Assembly (NCBI GenBank): GCA_026706985.1
Contig: JAPOXR010000060.1
Span: forward strand, 1 to 64,000
Direction of reading: 5' to 3'
DNA length: 64,000 bases
Source: Paracoccaceae bacterium
Lineage (GTDB): Bacteria > Pseudomonadota > Alphaproteobacteria > Rhodobacterales > Rhodobacteraceae
Both the position numbers and the translations under genes were made by a program. Positions 54,055-63,124 of this stretch are shown here, in pieces (within the stretch, counting starts at the first letter, position 1; the number at the start of each line of letters is the position of its first letter). Under the pieces are notes generated by a model. The model saw only the letters and a list, made by a program, of their open reading frames with translations. It was not told the origin of the DNA and did no database searches.

Positions 54055-55688
54055 TACGGATACAGCGAAGCGAAAGCCCAGTCATCGGCGTCACCGGCAC
54101 CGATGGAGGAGAAATCCGGCGCACCTGAATACATCGTGATGCGAGTCCAGAGATCGGATTTCGGATCAAACCGCTCGGCGCCGAAAAAGGCCAGTTTGCT
54201 GCGCAGCATATCGATCGGGCGGATGCCGAACCCGGTCAGATTGGCCCTGATTTCAGAGTAGGTGCAACTCTCGGCGGTCTGCAGACGTCGCACCGCATGC
54301 CGCAATCCCGGGCGCCGGATCAGAAACTCCGCCACCGTCCGGTCTGAGCATTGGAATAATTCCCCGCCGAGTTCGGCGAGTTGCCGAGCGGTATCCAATG
54401 GCAACGCCCTTTCGATGCCCGGATCACGCTGAGCGTCTCCGAGCCGGGGCTCAAGCTTCTCCTCGGAAACATACCAGAACATGCGCGATGCATCCGGGCA
54501 GGTCATATCGAACTCCCCAACCCAGCCGAAATGGCGCTCATACAGTCGCCGGAGATCCGAAATTTCACTTCCCGGCCGGATTTCCGCATTCACCGGGCTT
54601 GCCATTTCGGCGCATAGATCATCCACCAATGAGGCATGCGGTTCGATGGCGATCGCAACCAGTAATTCCTGGAACTCAAGCGATCGGCATTTCGATTCAT
54701 TGATCAATTGCCGCCATGGGTGCGGCCGCCCGAGCAGAGTTGGCTCGAACTCACTCAACTCCCGGCGCAATAGCTGGTTTTTATGGCTCTGTAGCGCATC
54801 TTCGATCTCCAATTCGGCAAAATGCGCCCGTGCCCGATTGAGAACTGCCATAAATGCGGCAACTGTCGCATCGTCGGTCCGCTCAAGGGCGCAGATACGG
54901 GCAAGTGCCGTCTCCCGCGCCCGCATCCAATTGTTGAACAGCACCGGATGGCTGACGAGGAAAGGTGCCATGCCAAGCCCGGTGGCATTTCCGATTCCGA
55001 GATGCCGCCTGATTTTCCGACAGAGTGGCTGAAACTGATCCGGCTGCCGGCATGCGGCGATATGCTGCACCAGATCATGAGTGAAACCGCGTATCAGCCA
55101 GACGGTCAGCATTTCCGCCTGGAACGGTGCCGAGAGGGCTGGCCGGGATGCGATCCGGTCACGGTCAGCGAGGCCGAATTTTCCGTTGCCGTAAACCGCT
55201 GTCGTGCGCATGAGATAACCGGTGCGCACTACCAGACCGGCGTCCGGTTGCTTACCGGCGGCGAGACGGTCCACGACATGTCCGAAGATGCGGATACTCC
55301 TGTTGGCGCGGCTCAGCACCAATTCCTTCGGGCTGTAGCGTCCGGCTTCCTGCCGCGTCGCATTCGCCTCTATCCGCTCCAGTTCGCTCTTTCCGGGTAC
55401 GCCATCATACAGCACGAAGGTCGCATCCCAGGCATTGGCGATCACCCGGTCGGTGCGGTCGGCTGCGTCCAATGCCCGGCTGAAAGCGCACAGGCTGTAG
55501 CGGTGCCCGCCGAGCAGCAGGGAGTACACAGCCCTCCCATAGCCCTGTGCGCAGATCTGCCATAGATTGCGCTCAACCACCGATCCGTCCGCATGCAGCC
55601 GCCGGATCAGCTGGCGCATGAAGCTCAGCCGCGTGGCATGCGACGCGCCCATGCGCTCCAACCGCATCACCAGGTCCGGCGGACGCAT
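54054..55688 (-). CDS. uncharacterised 544-residue protein in the choline-sulfate operon
   Basis: I do not recognise a characterised family. The protein is largely helical and soluble, with an N-terminal MRPPDLVMRLERMGASHATRLSFMRQLIRRL and a Trp/Cys-containing segment (NLWQICAQGYGRAVYSLLLGGHRYSLCAFSRAL). A repeated pattern of charged helices runs through the centre, and FGAERFDPKSDLWTRITMYSGAPDFSS is near the C-terminus. No ATP- or nucleotide-binding motif is obvious. The ATG at 55688 has GGGAGG ahead (11 bases); a GTG at 55709 overlapping the dipeptidase stop is also possible. Its tight coupling to both neighbours means it probably acts with them. Confidence 0.72.
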   Translation of the reverse strand: MRPPDLVMRLERMGASHATRLSFMRQLIRRLHADGSVVERNLWQICAQGYGRAVYSLLLGGHRYSLCAFSRALDAADRTDRVIANAWDATFVLYDGVPGKSELERIEANATRQEAGRYSPKELVLSRANRSIRIFGHVVDRLAAGKQPDAGLVVRTGYLMRTTAVYGNGKFGLADRDRIASRPALSAPFQAEMLTVWLIRGFTHDLVQHIAACRQPDQFQPLCRKIRRHLGIGNATGLGMAPFLVSHPVLFNNWMRARETALARICALERTDDATVAAFMAVLNRARAHFAELEIEDALQSHKNQLLRRELSEFEPTLLGRPHPWRQLINESKCRSLEFQELLVAIAIEPHASLVDDLCAEMASPVNAEIRPGSEISDLRRLYERHFGWVGEFDMTCPDASRMFWYVSEEKLEPRLGDAQRDPGIERALPLDTARQLAELGGELFQCSDRTVAEFLIRRPGLRHAVRRLQTAESCTYSEIRANLTGFGIRPIDMLRSKLAFFGAERFDPKSDLWTRITMYSGAPDFSSIGAGDADDWAFASLYP

Positions 55689-55708
55689 CGGTGATGCAGC
55701 CTCCCGGC

Positions 55709-56668
55709 TCACCCGCGCACCATCACCCGGCGCAGGAATCGATGCCAGTTCTCTCCAAGCACCGCCGCCGCATCCTGTTCGCTGAATCCGGCCTGGCGGA
55801 GCCCGGCGGCCAATCCGGGAAACTGCCGATTGTCTTGAAACCAACTCACCGGACGGGGAAACGCCTCTTCCTTGACCGATTTCAGGCTCCAACGCCCATA
55901 GCGCATCCATCGCAGCGATTCCGCCGGCCGGTCCTGGCATAGATCGGAACCGATTCCGAGGAACTCCACCCCGTATCTGCCGGCGGTTTCGGCCGCCATT
56001 CCGCAGAAAGCGTCAAGCGGGCAGCCTGACCCGCCGGCAAGATGCAGCGGATACAGCGACAGGCCCAGCATTCCGCCACTCTCAGCCAGCGCCTTCAGGA
56101 CATGATCGGGAATATTGCGCCCGATGGGATGCCAGAATTGCGGGTTAGCATGGGTAATGGCAACCGGACCGGCGGATGCTTCGATCGCCTGCAGGGCGGT
56201 GTCCGGCCCGGCATGGCTCAAATCGATAACCATGCCGAGGCGGTTCATTTCCGCCACCGCTTCCCGGCCCATCCGGGTCAAACCGGCATCCACCGCCTCC
56301 ATGTAACCGGTGCCGAGAAGCGACTGGTTATTGTAGGTCAGCTGCATGAAACGGACACCGAGCCGGTAAAGGGCTTCAAGCAGTGAAAGATCATCGCCGA
56401 TCGGTGAGGGATTCTGCAGACCCGGGAAAATCGCCGTGCGGCTGGATCGCCGTGCCCGGTCGAGATCGGCGAATTCCGAGGCCAGCAGAATCAGTTCCCG
56501 GTGCCGACGGCAGCGCAGCATCCATTCCGCCATCGCCGCCTCAACCTCGGCGAAGTTTCCGTGATAGGCGACCGTGGCATGAACCGCATCAATGCCGCCC
56601 TGCCGCATCTGCCTGAAGACCGTTTCCGACCAGTTGGCATATTGCAGCCCATCCATCACCAGGGGCAT
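55709..56668 (-). CDS. M19 membrane-dipeptidase-like protein, atypical metal site
   Basis: 319-residue member of the peptidase M19 family. The fold landmarks are FPGLQNPSPIGDDLSLLEALYRLGVRF, MQLTYNNQSLLGTGYME, EMNRLGMVIDLSHAG (metal His), and GIGSDLCQ. Canonical M19 enzymes have HxD near the N-terminus; here the segment reads VMDGLQYANW with no HxD, so a metal ligand is replaced. Similar non-canonical M19 proteins lie next to dimethylglycine catabolism genes in Pseudomonas (PA5396-like). With betA upstream, a role in choline-derived amine breakdown is plausible but unproven. ATG at 56668 shares one base with the betA stop. Confidence 0.8.
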   Translation of the reverse strand: MPLVMDGLQYANWSETVFRQMRQGGIDAVHATVAYHGNFAEVEAAMAEWMLRCRRHRELILLASEFADLDRARRSSRTAIFPGLQNPSPIGDDLSLLEALYRLGVRFMQLTYNNQSLLGTGYMEAVDAGLTRMGREAVAEMNRLGMVIDLSHAGPDTALQAIEASAGPVAITHANPQFWHPIGRNIPDHVLKALAESGGMLGLSLYPLHLAGGSGCPLDAFCGMAAETAGRYGVEFLGIGSDLCQDRPAESLRWMRYGRWSLKSVKEEAFPRPVSWFQDNRQFPGLAAGLRQAGFSEQDAAAVLGENWHRFLRRVMVRG

Positions 56669-58332
56669 CACCGATCGCTCTCCTGCCAACGCGGATTAAT
56701 CCAGATCTCCGAATCATCGGCGGGCAATGGCGGTTTTCCGAGGATGTGGTCCGCCGCTTTCTCCGCCACCATGATAGTCGGTGCGTTCAGATTGCCGTTG
56801 GTGATGCGGGGAAACACCGAACTGTCGACAACCCGCAACCCGTCCATTCCGATCACCCTGCATTCCGGATCCACCACCGCATGCCGATCCGTGCCCATCC
56901 GGTTGCTGCCGCAGGGATGGTAGGCGCTCTCCACGGTTTGCCGGACGAATTCATCGAGTTCCGCATCGCTCACCACCTGTGGTCCGGGGCTGGTTTCGCC
57001 ACCCCGGTACGGATCAAAAGCGGCCTGGGCGAAAATCTCCCGCGTGAGCCGGATGCAATGCCTGAATTCAATCCAATCCTGCTCATCCGACATATAGTTG
57101 AAGCGGATTGAAGGTGCCTCCCACGGATCGGCGCTGCGCAGCCGGACACTGCCGCGCGAGGCTGAGCGCATGGGGCCGACATGCGCCTGAAACCCATGGC
57201 CGGTCTCGGCGCGGACCCCGTCATAACGCACCGCGATGGGAAGGAAGTGAAACTGGATATCGGGATATTCAATGCCGGCGCGCGAGCGCACGAATGCCGC
57301 CGACTCGAAATGGTTGGACGCACCGATGCCATCCCTGAACACAAGCCAGCGCAGCCCCACGGCGCATTTGCCCAACAGATTCCAGTGTTTTGTCAAAGTG
57401 ATCGGCTGCAGGCAACTCTGCTGCACAAGCACCTCAAGGTGATCCTGAAGATTGGAACCGACACCCGGTCGGTCCAGCCGCACTTCAATGCCGACATCGC
57501 GCAGATGCCGAGCCGGTCCGATGCCCGAAAGCATCAGCAATTTCGGTGAATTAAAGGCTGACGCGGCAATGATCACTTCCCGGCGTGCACTGACAGTCGC
57601 GATTTTACCACCTATTTCCGCTTCCACCCCAATGGCCCGTCCTTCAGCAAACAGCACCCGCCTGGCAAAGCCACGCAGCAATCTGACATTCGGGCGCCGC
57701 AGTGCCGGCTTCAGATAAGCGTTGGAAGTCGACCAGCGACGACCCTTCCAAACCGTCTGGTCCATCGGCCCGAAGCCTTCCTGCTGCGTCCCGTTATAGT
57801 CGCCGGTGGCGGCAAACCCGGCCTGTCCGCCGGCCTCTTCAAAGGCTTTGAACAATGGATTCCGGCGCTCCCCGCGCTGCACATGCAGCGGTCCGGAATC
57901 GCCCCGCCGCGACGGATCGCCACCATGACCGCCATCATGCCAGCATTCCTGGCGGCGGAAATAAGGCAGCACATCGCGGCTCGACCAGCCGCGCGCGCCC
58001 GATTGCGCCCAATGGTCGAAATCGCGGGCATGCCCGCGCACATAGACCATGCCATTGATCGATGATGATCCGCCGACAACCTTGCCGCGCGGTGCCGCCA
58101 GGCGCCGGTTGCCGAGATTCGGCTCCGGTTCGGTTTCATAACCCCAGTCATAGCGCCGCATATTCATCGGAAAAGACAATGCCGCCGGCATCTGAATGAA
58201 GGGACCGAAATCAGTGCCGCCGAATTCCAGCACCAGCACTGAATTGCCGCCATCCCCGGACAGCCGGGAAGCCAGTACCGAGCCGGCACTGCCCGAACCG
58301 ACAATGACAAAATCCGCTTCAGCCGCCATCAT
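56668..58332 (-). CDS. betA: BetA-like choline dehydrogenase (GMC flavoenzyme)
   Basis: 554-residue FAD-dependent enzyme that oxidises choline to betaine aldehyde (and aldehyde to betaine in some members). The FAD-binding motif [13 protein letters not shown] is at residues 12-24. GMC signatures are [27 protein letters not shown] and [15 protein letters not shown]. The catalytic His is in [13 protein letters not shown], and the C-terminal [17 protein letters not shown] is typical of BetA. It follows betC by 12 bases, so the two act in sequence. A broad-specificity GMC alcohol dehydrogenase is the alternative, but the betC context favours BetA. Confidence 0.9.
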   Translation of the reverse strand: MMAAEADFVIVGSGSAGSVLASRLSGDGGNSVLVLEFGGTDFGPFIQMPAALSFPMNMRRYDWGYETEPEPNLGNRRLAAPRGKVVGGSSSINGMVYVRGHARDFDHWAQSGARGWSSRDVLPYFRRQECWHDGGHGGDPSRRGDSGPLHVQRGERRNPLFKAFEEAGGQAGFAATGDYNGTQQEGFGPMDQTVWKGRRWSTSNAYLKPALRRPNVRLLRGFARRVLFAEGRAIGVEAEIGGKIATVSARREVIIAASAFNSPKLLMLSGIGPARHLRDVGIEVRLDRPGVGSNLQDHLEVLVQQSCLQPITLTKHWNLLGKCAVGLRWLVFRDGIGASNHFESAAFVRSRAGIEYPDIQFHFLPIAVRYDGVRAETGHGFQAHVGPMRSASRGSVRLRSADPWEAPSIRFNYMSDEQDWIEFRHCIRLTREIFAQAAFDPYRGGETSPGPQVVSDAELDEFVRQTVESAYHPCGSNRMGTDRHAVVDPECRVIGMDGLRVVDSSVFPRITNGNLNAPTIMVAEKAADHILGKPPLPADDSEIWINPRWQESDR

Positions 58333-58344
58333 TGCCCGTCAGAG

Positions 58345-59850
58345 TCATTCATCCCGGGGAAACCGGTGTGCGCGATCGACCACATTCAAATCCATATGGT
58401 TGCGCATATACCGTTCCGAGGCTTGTTGCAGCGGTTGGTAATCCCACGGATAGTATTCGCCGTTGCGAAGCGCCCGATACACGATGTGACGCTGCGCCTG
58501 CGATTGTCTGACAGCTTCGTCGAGCGATACCGGATCCCACTGTTCAGCCACGATCCGGCGAAGCTCCTCTTCGGCAGCGGCGACGTCCGGGGCGCCGGCG
58601 AGATTACGCCTTTCCTCAGGGTCGGCGACCAGATTGAACAGTAATGGCGGATCATCGCGGCAGGTGATGTATTTCCATTCACCGCTGCGGACCGCCAGCA
58701 GCGGCGATGCCGACGCTTCGGCTGTATATTCCATCAGCACCGGGCGCTGCGGATCCGCGAGCAGCGAGTCTCCGTCAATCCAGGGGCGTATCCCGTCAAT
58801 GTCGACACCGGCGATTTCAGCCAATGTCGGCGTGACATCAACGATACTGACCGGCTGCGGCATGCTCTGCGGCAGAATACCCGGACCGGCAATCATCAGC
58901 GGCACCCGCGCCGACCATTCAAAGAAACTCATCTTGAACCAAAGACCGCGCTCACCCAGCATATCGCCGTGATCGGCGACAAAGATGATGATGGTCCGAT
59001 CCTCCTGACGGATTGCCCGCAAGGCGGTCAGAACATCGCCGATCTGTTCATCTATATACGAGATATTGCCGAAATATGCGCGCCGGGCACGCGCAATATC
59101 CTGCTCCCGGATGGTATGCGACCGGTGGTCGCTTGCATCGAGAATCCGCTGTGAATGCGGATCCTGCATCGCATATGGAATTGCCGCGACGGAAGGCGAG
59201 AGATGCCGGCAATCCGCATAAACATCCCAGAATTTGCGGCGGCACACATACGGGTCATGGGGATGCGTGAAACTGACCGTCAGCAGCCATGGCTGATCGT
59301 TCCGCCCACTGCCGAATTCGTAGATTTTACGCGTCGCATGATAGGCGACCTCATCATCATATTCCAATTGATTTGTGGTTTCAGCAACGCCCGCCGAGGT
59401 CACGCTGCCGAGATTATGGTACCACCAATCCACACGCGTGTCGGGATTCCGGTAATCCGGTGTCCAGCCGAAATCAGCCGGATAGATGTCAGTGGTCAGC
59501 CGCTCCTCAAACCCATGCAACTGATCGGGGCCGACAAAATGCATCTTTCCCGACAGGCAGGTCCGGTAACCGGTGTCACGCAAATGATGCGCGAAAGTCG
59601 GTATGTCGCTCGCGAATTCAGCGGCGTTATCGTAAATCCGGGTCCTTGAGGCGAGCTGCCCGGACATGAAAGCGGCCCTCGCCGGGGCGCAGAGCGGAAA
59701 CGGTGTATATGCATTCTGGAACCGCAGTGACCGTTCCGCCAGAGCCTTCAGGTTCGGCACCGCAAGCCATTCAGCAGGCCCTTCGGGGAACAACGGACCG
59801 GCAAGCTGATCGACCATGAAAATCAGTATATTCGGGCATTTGCTCATCAA
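58345..59850 (-). CDS. betC: BetC choline-sulfatase
   Basis: 501-residue arylsulfatase-type enzyme that hydrolyses choline-O-sulfate to choline and sulfate. The formylglycine motif is CAPAR (54-58, C54 to be converted), in FPLCAPARAAFMSGQ. The metal and substrate sites read NILIFMVDQLAG at the N-terminus and FVADHGDMLGERGLW in the centre. The C-terminus (EYYPWDYQPLQQASERYMRNH) is the extension characteristic of BetC. No signal peptide is seen, so it is cytoplasmic. It is the first gene of the five-gene operon. Confidence 0.93.
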   Translation of the reverse strand: MMSKCPNILIFMVDQLAGPLFPEGPAEWLAVPNLKALAERSLRFQNAYTPFPLCAPARAAFMSGQLASRTRIYDNAAEFASDIPTFAHHLRDTGYRTCLSGKMHFVGPDQLHGFEERLTTDIYPADFGWTPDYRNPDTRVDWWYHNLGSVTSAGVAETTNQLEYDDEVAYHATRKIYEFGSGRNDQPWLLTVSFTHPHDPYVCRRKFWDVYADCRHLSPSVAAIPYAMQDPHSQRILDASDHRSHTIREQDIARARRAYFGNISYIDEQIGDVLTALRAIRQEDRTIIIFVADHGDMLGERGLWFKMSFFEWSARVPLMIAGPGILPQSMPQPVSIVDVTPTLAEIAGVDIDGIRPWIDGDSLLADPQRPVLMEYTAEASASPLLAVRSGEWKYITCRDDPPLLFNLVADPEERRNLAGAPDVAAAEEELRRIVAEQWDPVSLDEAVRQSQAQRHIVYRALRNGEYYPWDYQPLQQASERYMRNHMDLNVVDRAHRFPRDE

Positions 59851-60050
59851 TTACCCCTCCGCCTAAGCCAAGCTCACAAACCCCTGAAATCCCCTACAGG
59901 CAAGCCAGTTCCCCGTCACTATGCGAATTTTCCCGGTAATGATCTCTTTCCGATTCACACTTGCGTGTTTGCCGCCAACATCCGTATAGAAAGCTTCTGC
60001 GCCCTGTTGGCACGGCCAAGGACTTCACACTCAATCACCGACAGGATTTG

Positions 60051-60962
60051 ATGCAGATCTACCTGCCCATCGCTGAGGTTTCAGTCAACGCGTTCCTGTT
60101 ACTGGGTCTTGGTGGCCTGGTGGGAATTCTCTCCGGTATGTTCGGTGTGGGCGGCGGTTTTCTGATGACACCGCTTTTGTTCTTTATCGGCATTCCACCC
60201 GCAGTGGCGGTGGCGACGGAGGCCAATCAGATCGTTGCGGCGTCATTCTCCGGTGCCTTGGCACATTTCCGCCGCAAAACGCTTGATCTGTGGATGGGAC
60301 TCATTCTGCTCGCCGGCGGTCTGGTCGGAGCCACCGCCGGTGTGCAGGTATTCGCGGCGCTGAAAGCTGTGGGGCAGGTCGATCTGTTGGTGCGGGTCTG
60401 CTATGTCGTGTTTCTGGGCATCATCGGCTCGCTGATGTTCATTGAAAGCGCACGGGCGGTCAGCCGCTCGCGGCGCAAGACCCAGCCACGGCGTAAGCTG
60501 CACCAACATAGCTGGATCCACGGGCTGCCCTTCAAGGTGAAGTTCCGCACCTCCGGCCTTTATATCAGTGCCATTCCGCCGCTATTGGTCGGTGCACTGG
60601 TCGGCCTGCTGGCAGCGATCATGGGCGTCGGCGGCGGTTTTATTATGGTGCCGGCAATGATTTACCTGCTCGGCATGCCGACAAAAGTGGTGATCGGCAC
60701 ATCTCTCTTCCAGATCACTTTCGTCACCGCCTTCACGACCATCATGCATGCACACACCAACCAGACAGTGGATGTCGCGCTGGCATTTCTGCTCTTTATC
60801 GGCGGTGTCGTCGGTGCCCAGATCGGGGCCAGGCTGGGTGTTAAACTGCAGGCGGAGCAGTTGCGTATCATTCTTTCCATGCTGGTTCTCGGTGTTTGCG
60901 GCAAGCTGGCATTTGATCTGCTGGTGCAGCCGGCGGAACTTTATTCGATCGGCACACAATGA
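60051..60962 (+). CDS. TSUP-family membrane permease (TauE/SafE type)
   Basis: 303-residue inner-membrane protein of the sulfite exporter TauE/SafE family. Two homologous halves each start with a GGG motif: FGVGGGFLMTPLLFFIG and MGVGGGFIMVPAMIYLL. Eight or so hydrophobic segments cover the protein. The ATG at 60051, with AGGA five bases ahead, is preferred to the upstream codon at 59961, which would add about 30 unlikely residues. Family members move sulfite, sulfoacetate, taurine or other organosulfur anions. Near betC this hints at sulfur handling, but the intergenic gap and opposite strand make that weak. Confidence 0.9.
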   Translation: MQIYLPIAEVSVNAFLLLGLGGLVGILSGMFGVGGGFLMTPLLFFIGIPPAVAVATEANQIVAASFSGALAHFRRKTLDLWMGLILLAGGLVGATAGVQVFAALKAVGQVDLLVRVCYVVFLGIIGSLMFIESARAVSRSRRKTQPRRKLHQHSWIHGLPFKVKFRTSGLYISAIPPLLVGALVGLLAAIMGVGGGFIMVPAMIYLLGMPTKVVIGTSLFQITFVTAFTTIMHAHTNQTVDVALAFLLFIGGVVGAQIGARLGVKLQAEQLRIILSMLVLGVCGKLAFDLLVQPAELYSIGTQ

Positions 60963-61717
60963 TGCGAATCCTGGCACCTTTCCTCATTCTGATAGCAGCG
61001 GCTTCCGCCGCCGAAGACGAGCGGATCATCACCGCGCTGAGCCAGAACCGGGTAGCCATCACGGCGAATTTCGACGGCTCGGAAATCCTGATTTACGGTG
61101 CCATCAAACGCGAATCGCCGCAACCGGAAGGTAAACTCGGCTTGGTGATCACCGTTGCCGGCCCGCCGGAAAGATCGATCGTACGGCGCAAAGAGCGGGT
61201 GTTCGGAATATGGGTCAATGTCGACGCGGTCGAAGTCGGGGCCGCACCGACCTTCTATGCGGTCGCAAGTTCAGCCCCCATTGAGGACATCCTGCTGCAT
61301 ATCGAGGATCTGCGTTACAATATCCGGGTTGAGCGGATGATTGACTGGGTCGAAATGCCGCAGGACATCGATGATGCACTGGAATTTCCCGATGCGTTGG
61401 TACGGATCCGCCAGAGTCAGGGGCTGTATGCGGAAAAGCCGGAATCCGTTGAGATCCGGGATGACACGCTGTTCGGAACCCAGGTGGCGCTGCCGGCCAA
61501 TCTGGTGGAGGGCGAATACACCGCCACAGTCTACATCACCCGCGATGGCAAGGTCGTCGACAGCCATGCAAGCACGATTGACGTCCGTAAAGTCGGGCTG
61601 GGCAGGTGGATTTACGCGTTGGCGCACGAGCAGCCGCTGCTCTACGGGCTGCTTTCGGTCCTGCTTGCCGCTTTCACCGGTTGGTTCGCCTCGACAGTGT
61701 TCCGGAGAATTGCCTGA
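60959..61717 (+). CDS. TIGR02186 family membrane-anchored protein
   Basis: 252-residue protein. An N-terminal signal/anchor segment (MMRILAPFLILIAAASAAEDE) is followed by a periplasmic domain. A C-terminal membrane helix (LLYGLLSVLLAAFTGWFAS) ends the chain. This architecture and sequence match the alphaproteobacterial TIGR02186 family, which is regularly coupled to a TSUP permease. The start overlaps the permease stop (ATGA), so the two proteins are probably a functional pair. Biochemical role unknown. Confidence 0.85.
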   Translation: MMRILAPFLILIAAASAAEDERIITALSQNRVAITANFDGSEILIYGAIKRESPQPEGKLGLVITVAGPPERSIVRRKERVFGIWVNVDAVEVGAAPTFYAVASSAPIEDILLHIEDLRYNIRVERMIDWVEMPQDIDDALEFPDALVRIRQSQGLYAEKPESVEIRDDTLFGTQVALPANLVEGEYTATVYITRDGKVVDSHASTIDVRKVGLGRWIYALAHEQPLLYGLLSVLLAAFTGWFASTVFRRIA

Positions 61718-61729
61718 GTGGCCTCGTTC

Positions 61730-63004
61730 TCAGGCCCCCACGGCGCAGTCGATTGCATCCCCGAGAGTCCGGAGACCCGGTTTCGGCGTCGACACAAGCA
61801 CCGCCATATTGCCAGGCAAATGTTCGTTGCGCATCATTTTGCAATGGGCCTCGGGAATCTGACGCCAGGAGAATACTTCCGACATGCAGGCATCAATCCG
61901 GCGGTGAAGCATCAGTCGATTGGCCTGGCTGGCCTGTTGGAGATTGGCGAAATGCGATCCCTGGATGCGTTTCTGATGCATCCATAGGTAGCGTGCATCC
62001 AAAGTCAGATTGTAGCCGCTGGTGCCGGCACAGATCACCACCATCCCGCCACGCTTGACCACAAAAGCGGACACCGGAAAGGTTGCCTCGCCGGGATGTT
62101 CAAACACGATATCCACGTTATTGCCTTTGCCGGTAATGTCCCAGATAGCCTTGCCGAAGCGCCGCGCTTCGGCAAACCAATCCCTGTATTCGGGCGTGTT
62201 CACAGTGGGTAACCGGCCCCAGCAATTGAATTCCCGGCGGTTGATGACACCTCTGGCGCCCAGATCCATGACGAAATCGCGCTTCGATTCATCCGAGATC
62301 ACACCGATCGCATTGGCACCGGCGGTGTTGATCAGCTGAATCGCATAAGAACCGAGGCCTCCGGAAGCGCCCCAGACAAGCACGTTCTGGCCGGGTTTGA
62401 GGGAATGCGGACGGTGGCCGAAGAGCATGCGGTAGGCTGTCGCCAGCGTCAGCGTGTAGCAAGCCGATTCTTCCCATGTCAGATGCACCGGCCGCGGCAT
62501 CAGCTGCTGCGCCTGCACGCGTGTGAATTGCGCGAATGAGCCGTCCGGGGTTTCATATCCCCAGATCCGTTGACTCGGCGAATACATGGGGTCGCCCCCA
62601 TTGCATTCCTCATCATCGCCATCATCCTGATTGCAGTGAATCACAACCTCGTCGCCGACCTTCCAGCGCCGGACTTTCTCGCCCACCGCCCAGACGATCC
62701 CGGAGGCATCGGAACCGGCGACATGGTAGTCCGCCTTATGCACGTCAAAGGTCGAAACGGGCTTTCCGAGGGCAGCCCAGACACCATTGTAATTCACCCC
62801 GGCGGCCATGACGAAAACCAATACCTCATGGCTGTCGATCGCCGGCACCTCGACATCCTCTTCCAACATGGCGGTATGCGGTTCACCGAGGCGGTCCGGC
62901 CGTATCACCCATGCCTTCATTTTCTCCGGCACATGACCGAGCGGAGGAATTTCGCCGATCCGGTAAATCGGCTTCACTGCCGGGTTCGCTGTTGATGTCT
63001 GCAT
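61730..63004 (-). CDS. ccr: Ccr, crotonyl-CoA carboxylase/reductase
   Basis: 424-residue NADPH-dependent enzyme that reductively carboxylates crotonyl-CoA to (2S)-ethylmalonyl-CoA, the key step of the ethylmalonyl-CoA pathway for acetate assimilation. The medium-chain dehydrogenase fold is clear: VMAAGVNYNGVWAALGKPVSTFD, SDASGIVWAVGEKVRRWK, WGASGGLGSYAIQLINTAGAN and IVFEHPGEATFPVSAFVV. The segment NGVWAALG with PRPVHLTWEESACYTLTLATAYRMLFG is typical of Ccr. The start is the ATG at 63004, five bases after GGAGG. Other pathway genes are not nearby, though Ccr alone identifies the pathway with good confidence. Confidence 0.94.
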   Translation of the reverse strand: MQTSTANPAVKPIYRIGEIPPLGHVPEKMKAWVIRPDRLGEPHTAMLEEDVEVPAIDSHEVLVFVMAAGVNYNGVWAALGKPVSTFDVHKADYHVAGSDASGIVWAVGEKVRRWKVGDEVVIHCNQDDGDDEECNGGDPMYSPSQRIWGYETPDGSFAQFTRVQAQQLMPRPVHLTWEESACYTLTLATAYRMLFGHRPHSLKPGQNVLVWGASGGLGSYAIQLINTAGANAIGVISDESKRDFVMDLGARGVINRREFNCWGRLPTVNTPEYRDWFAEARRFGKAIWDITGKGNNVDIVFEHPGEATFPVSAFVVKRGGMVVICAGTSGYNLTLDARYLWMHQKRIQGSHFANLQQASQANRLMLHRRIDACMSEVFSWRQIPEAHCKMMRNEHLPGNMAVLVSTPKPGLRTLGDAIDCAVGA

Positions 63005-63124
63005 GACCACCTCCAACATGCATCGGATACCGCCCCGCAGAGTTGTATGCGGTCGGGGCTATGGCAAGGCTTGGCCCCTTAAAGCTGAAAATGCTGCACT
63101 GCAACATCCGGCTGTTCCCGGATT

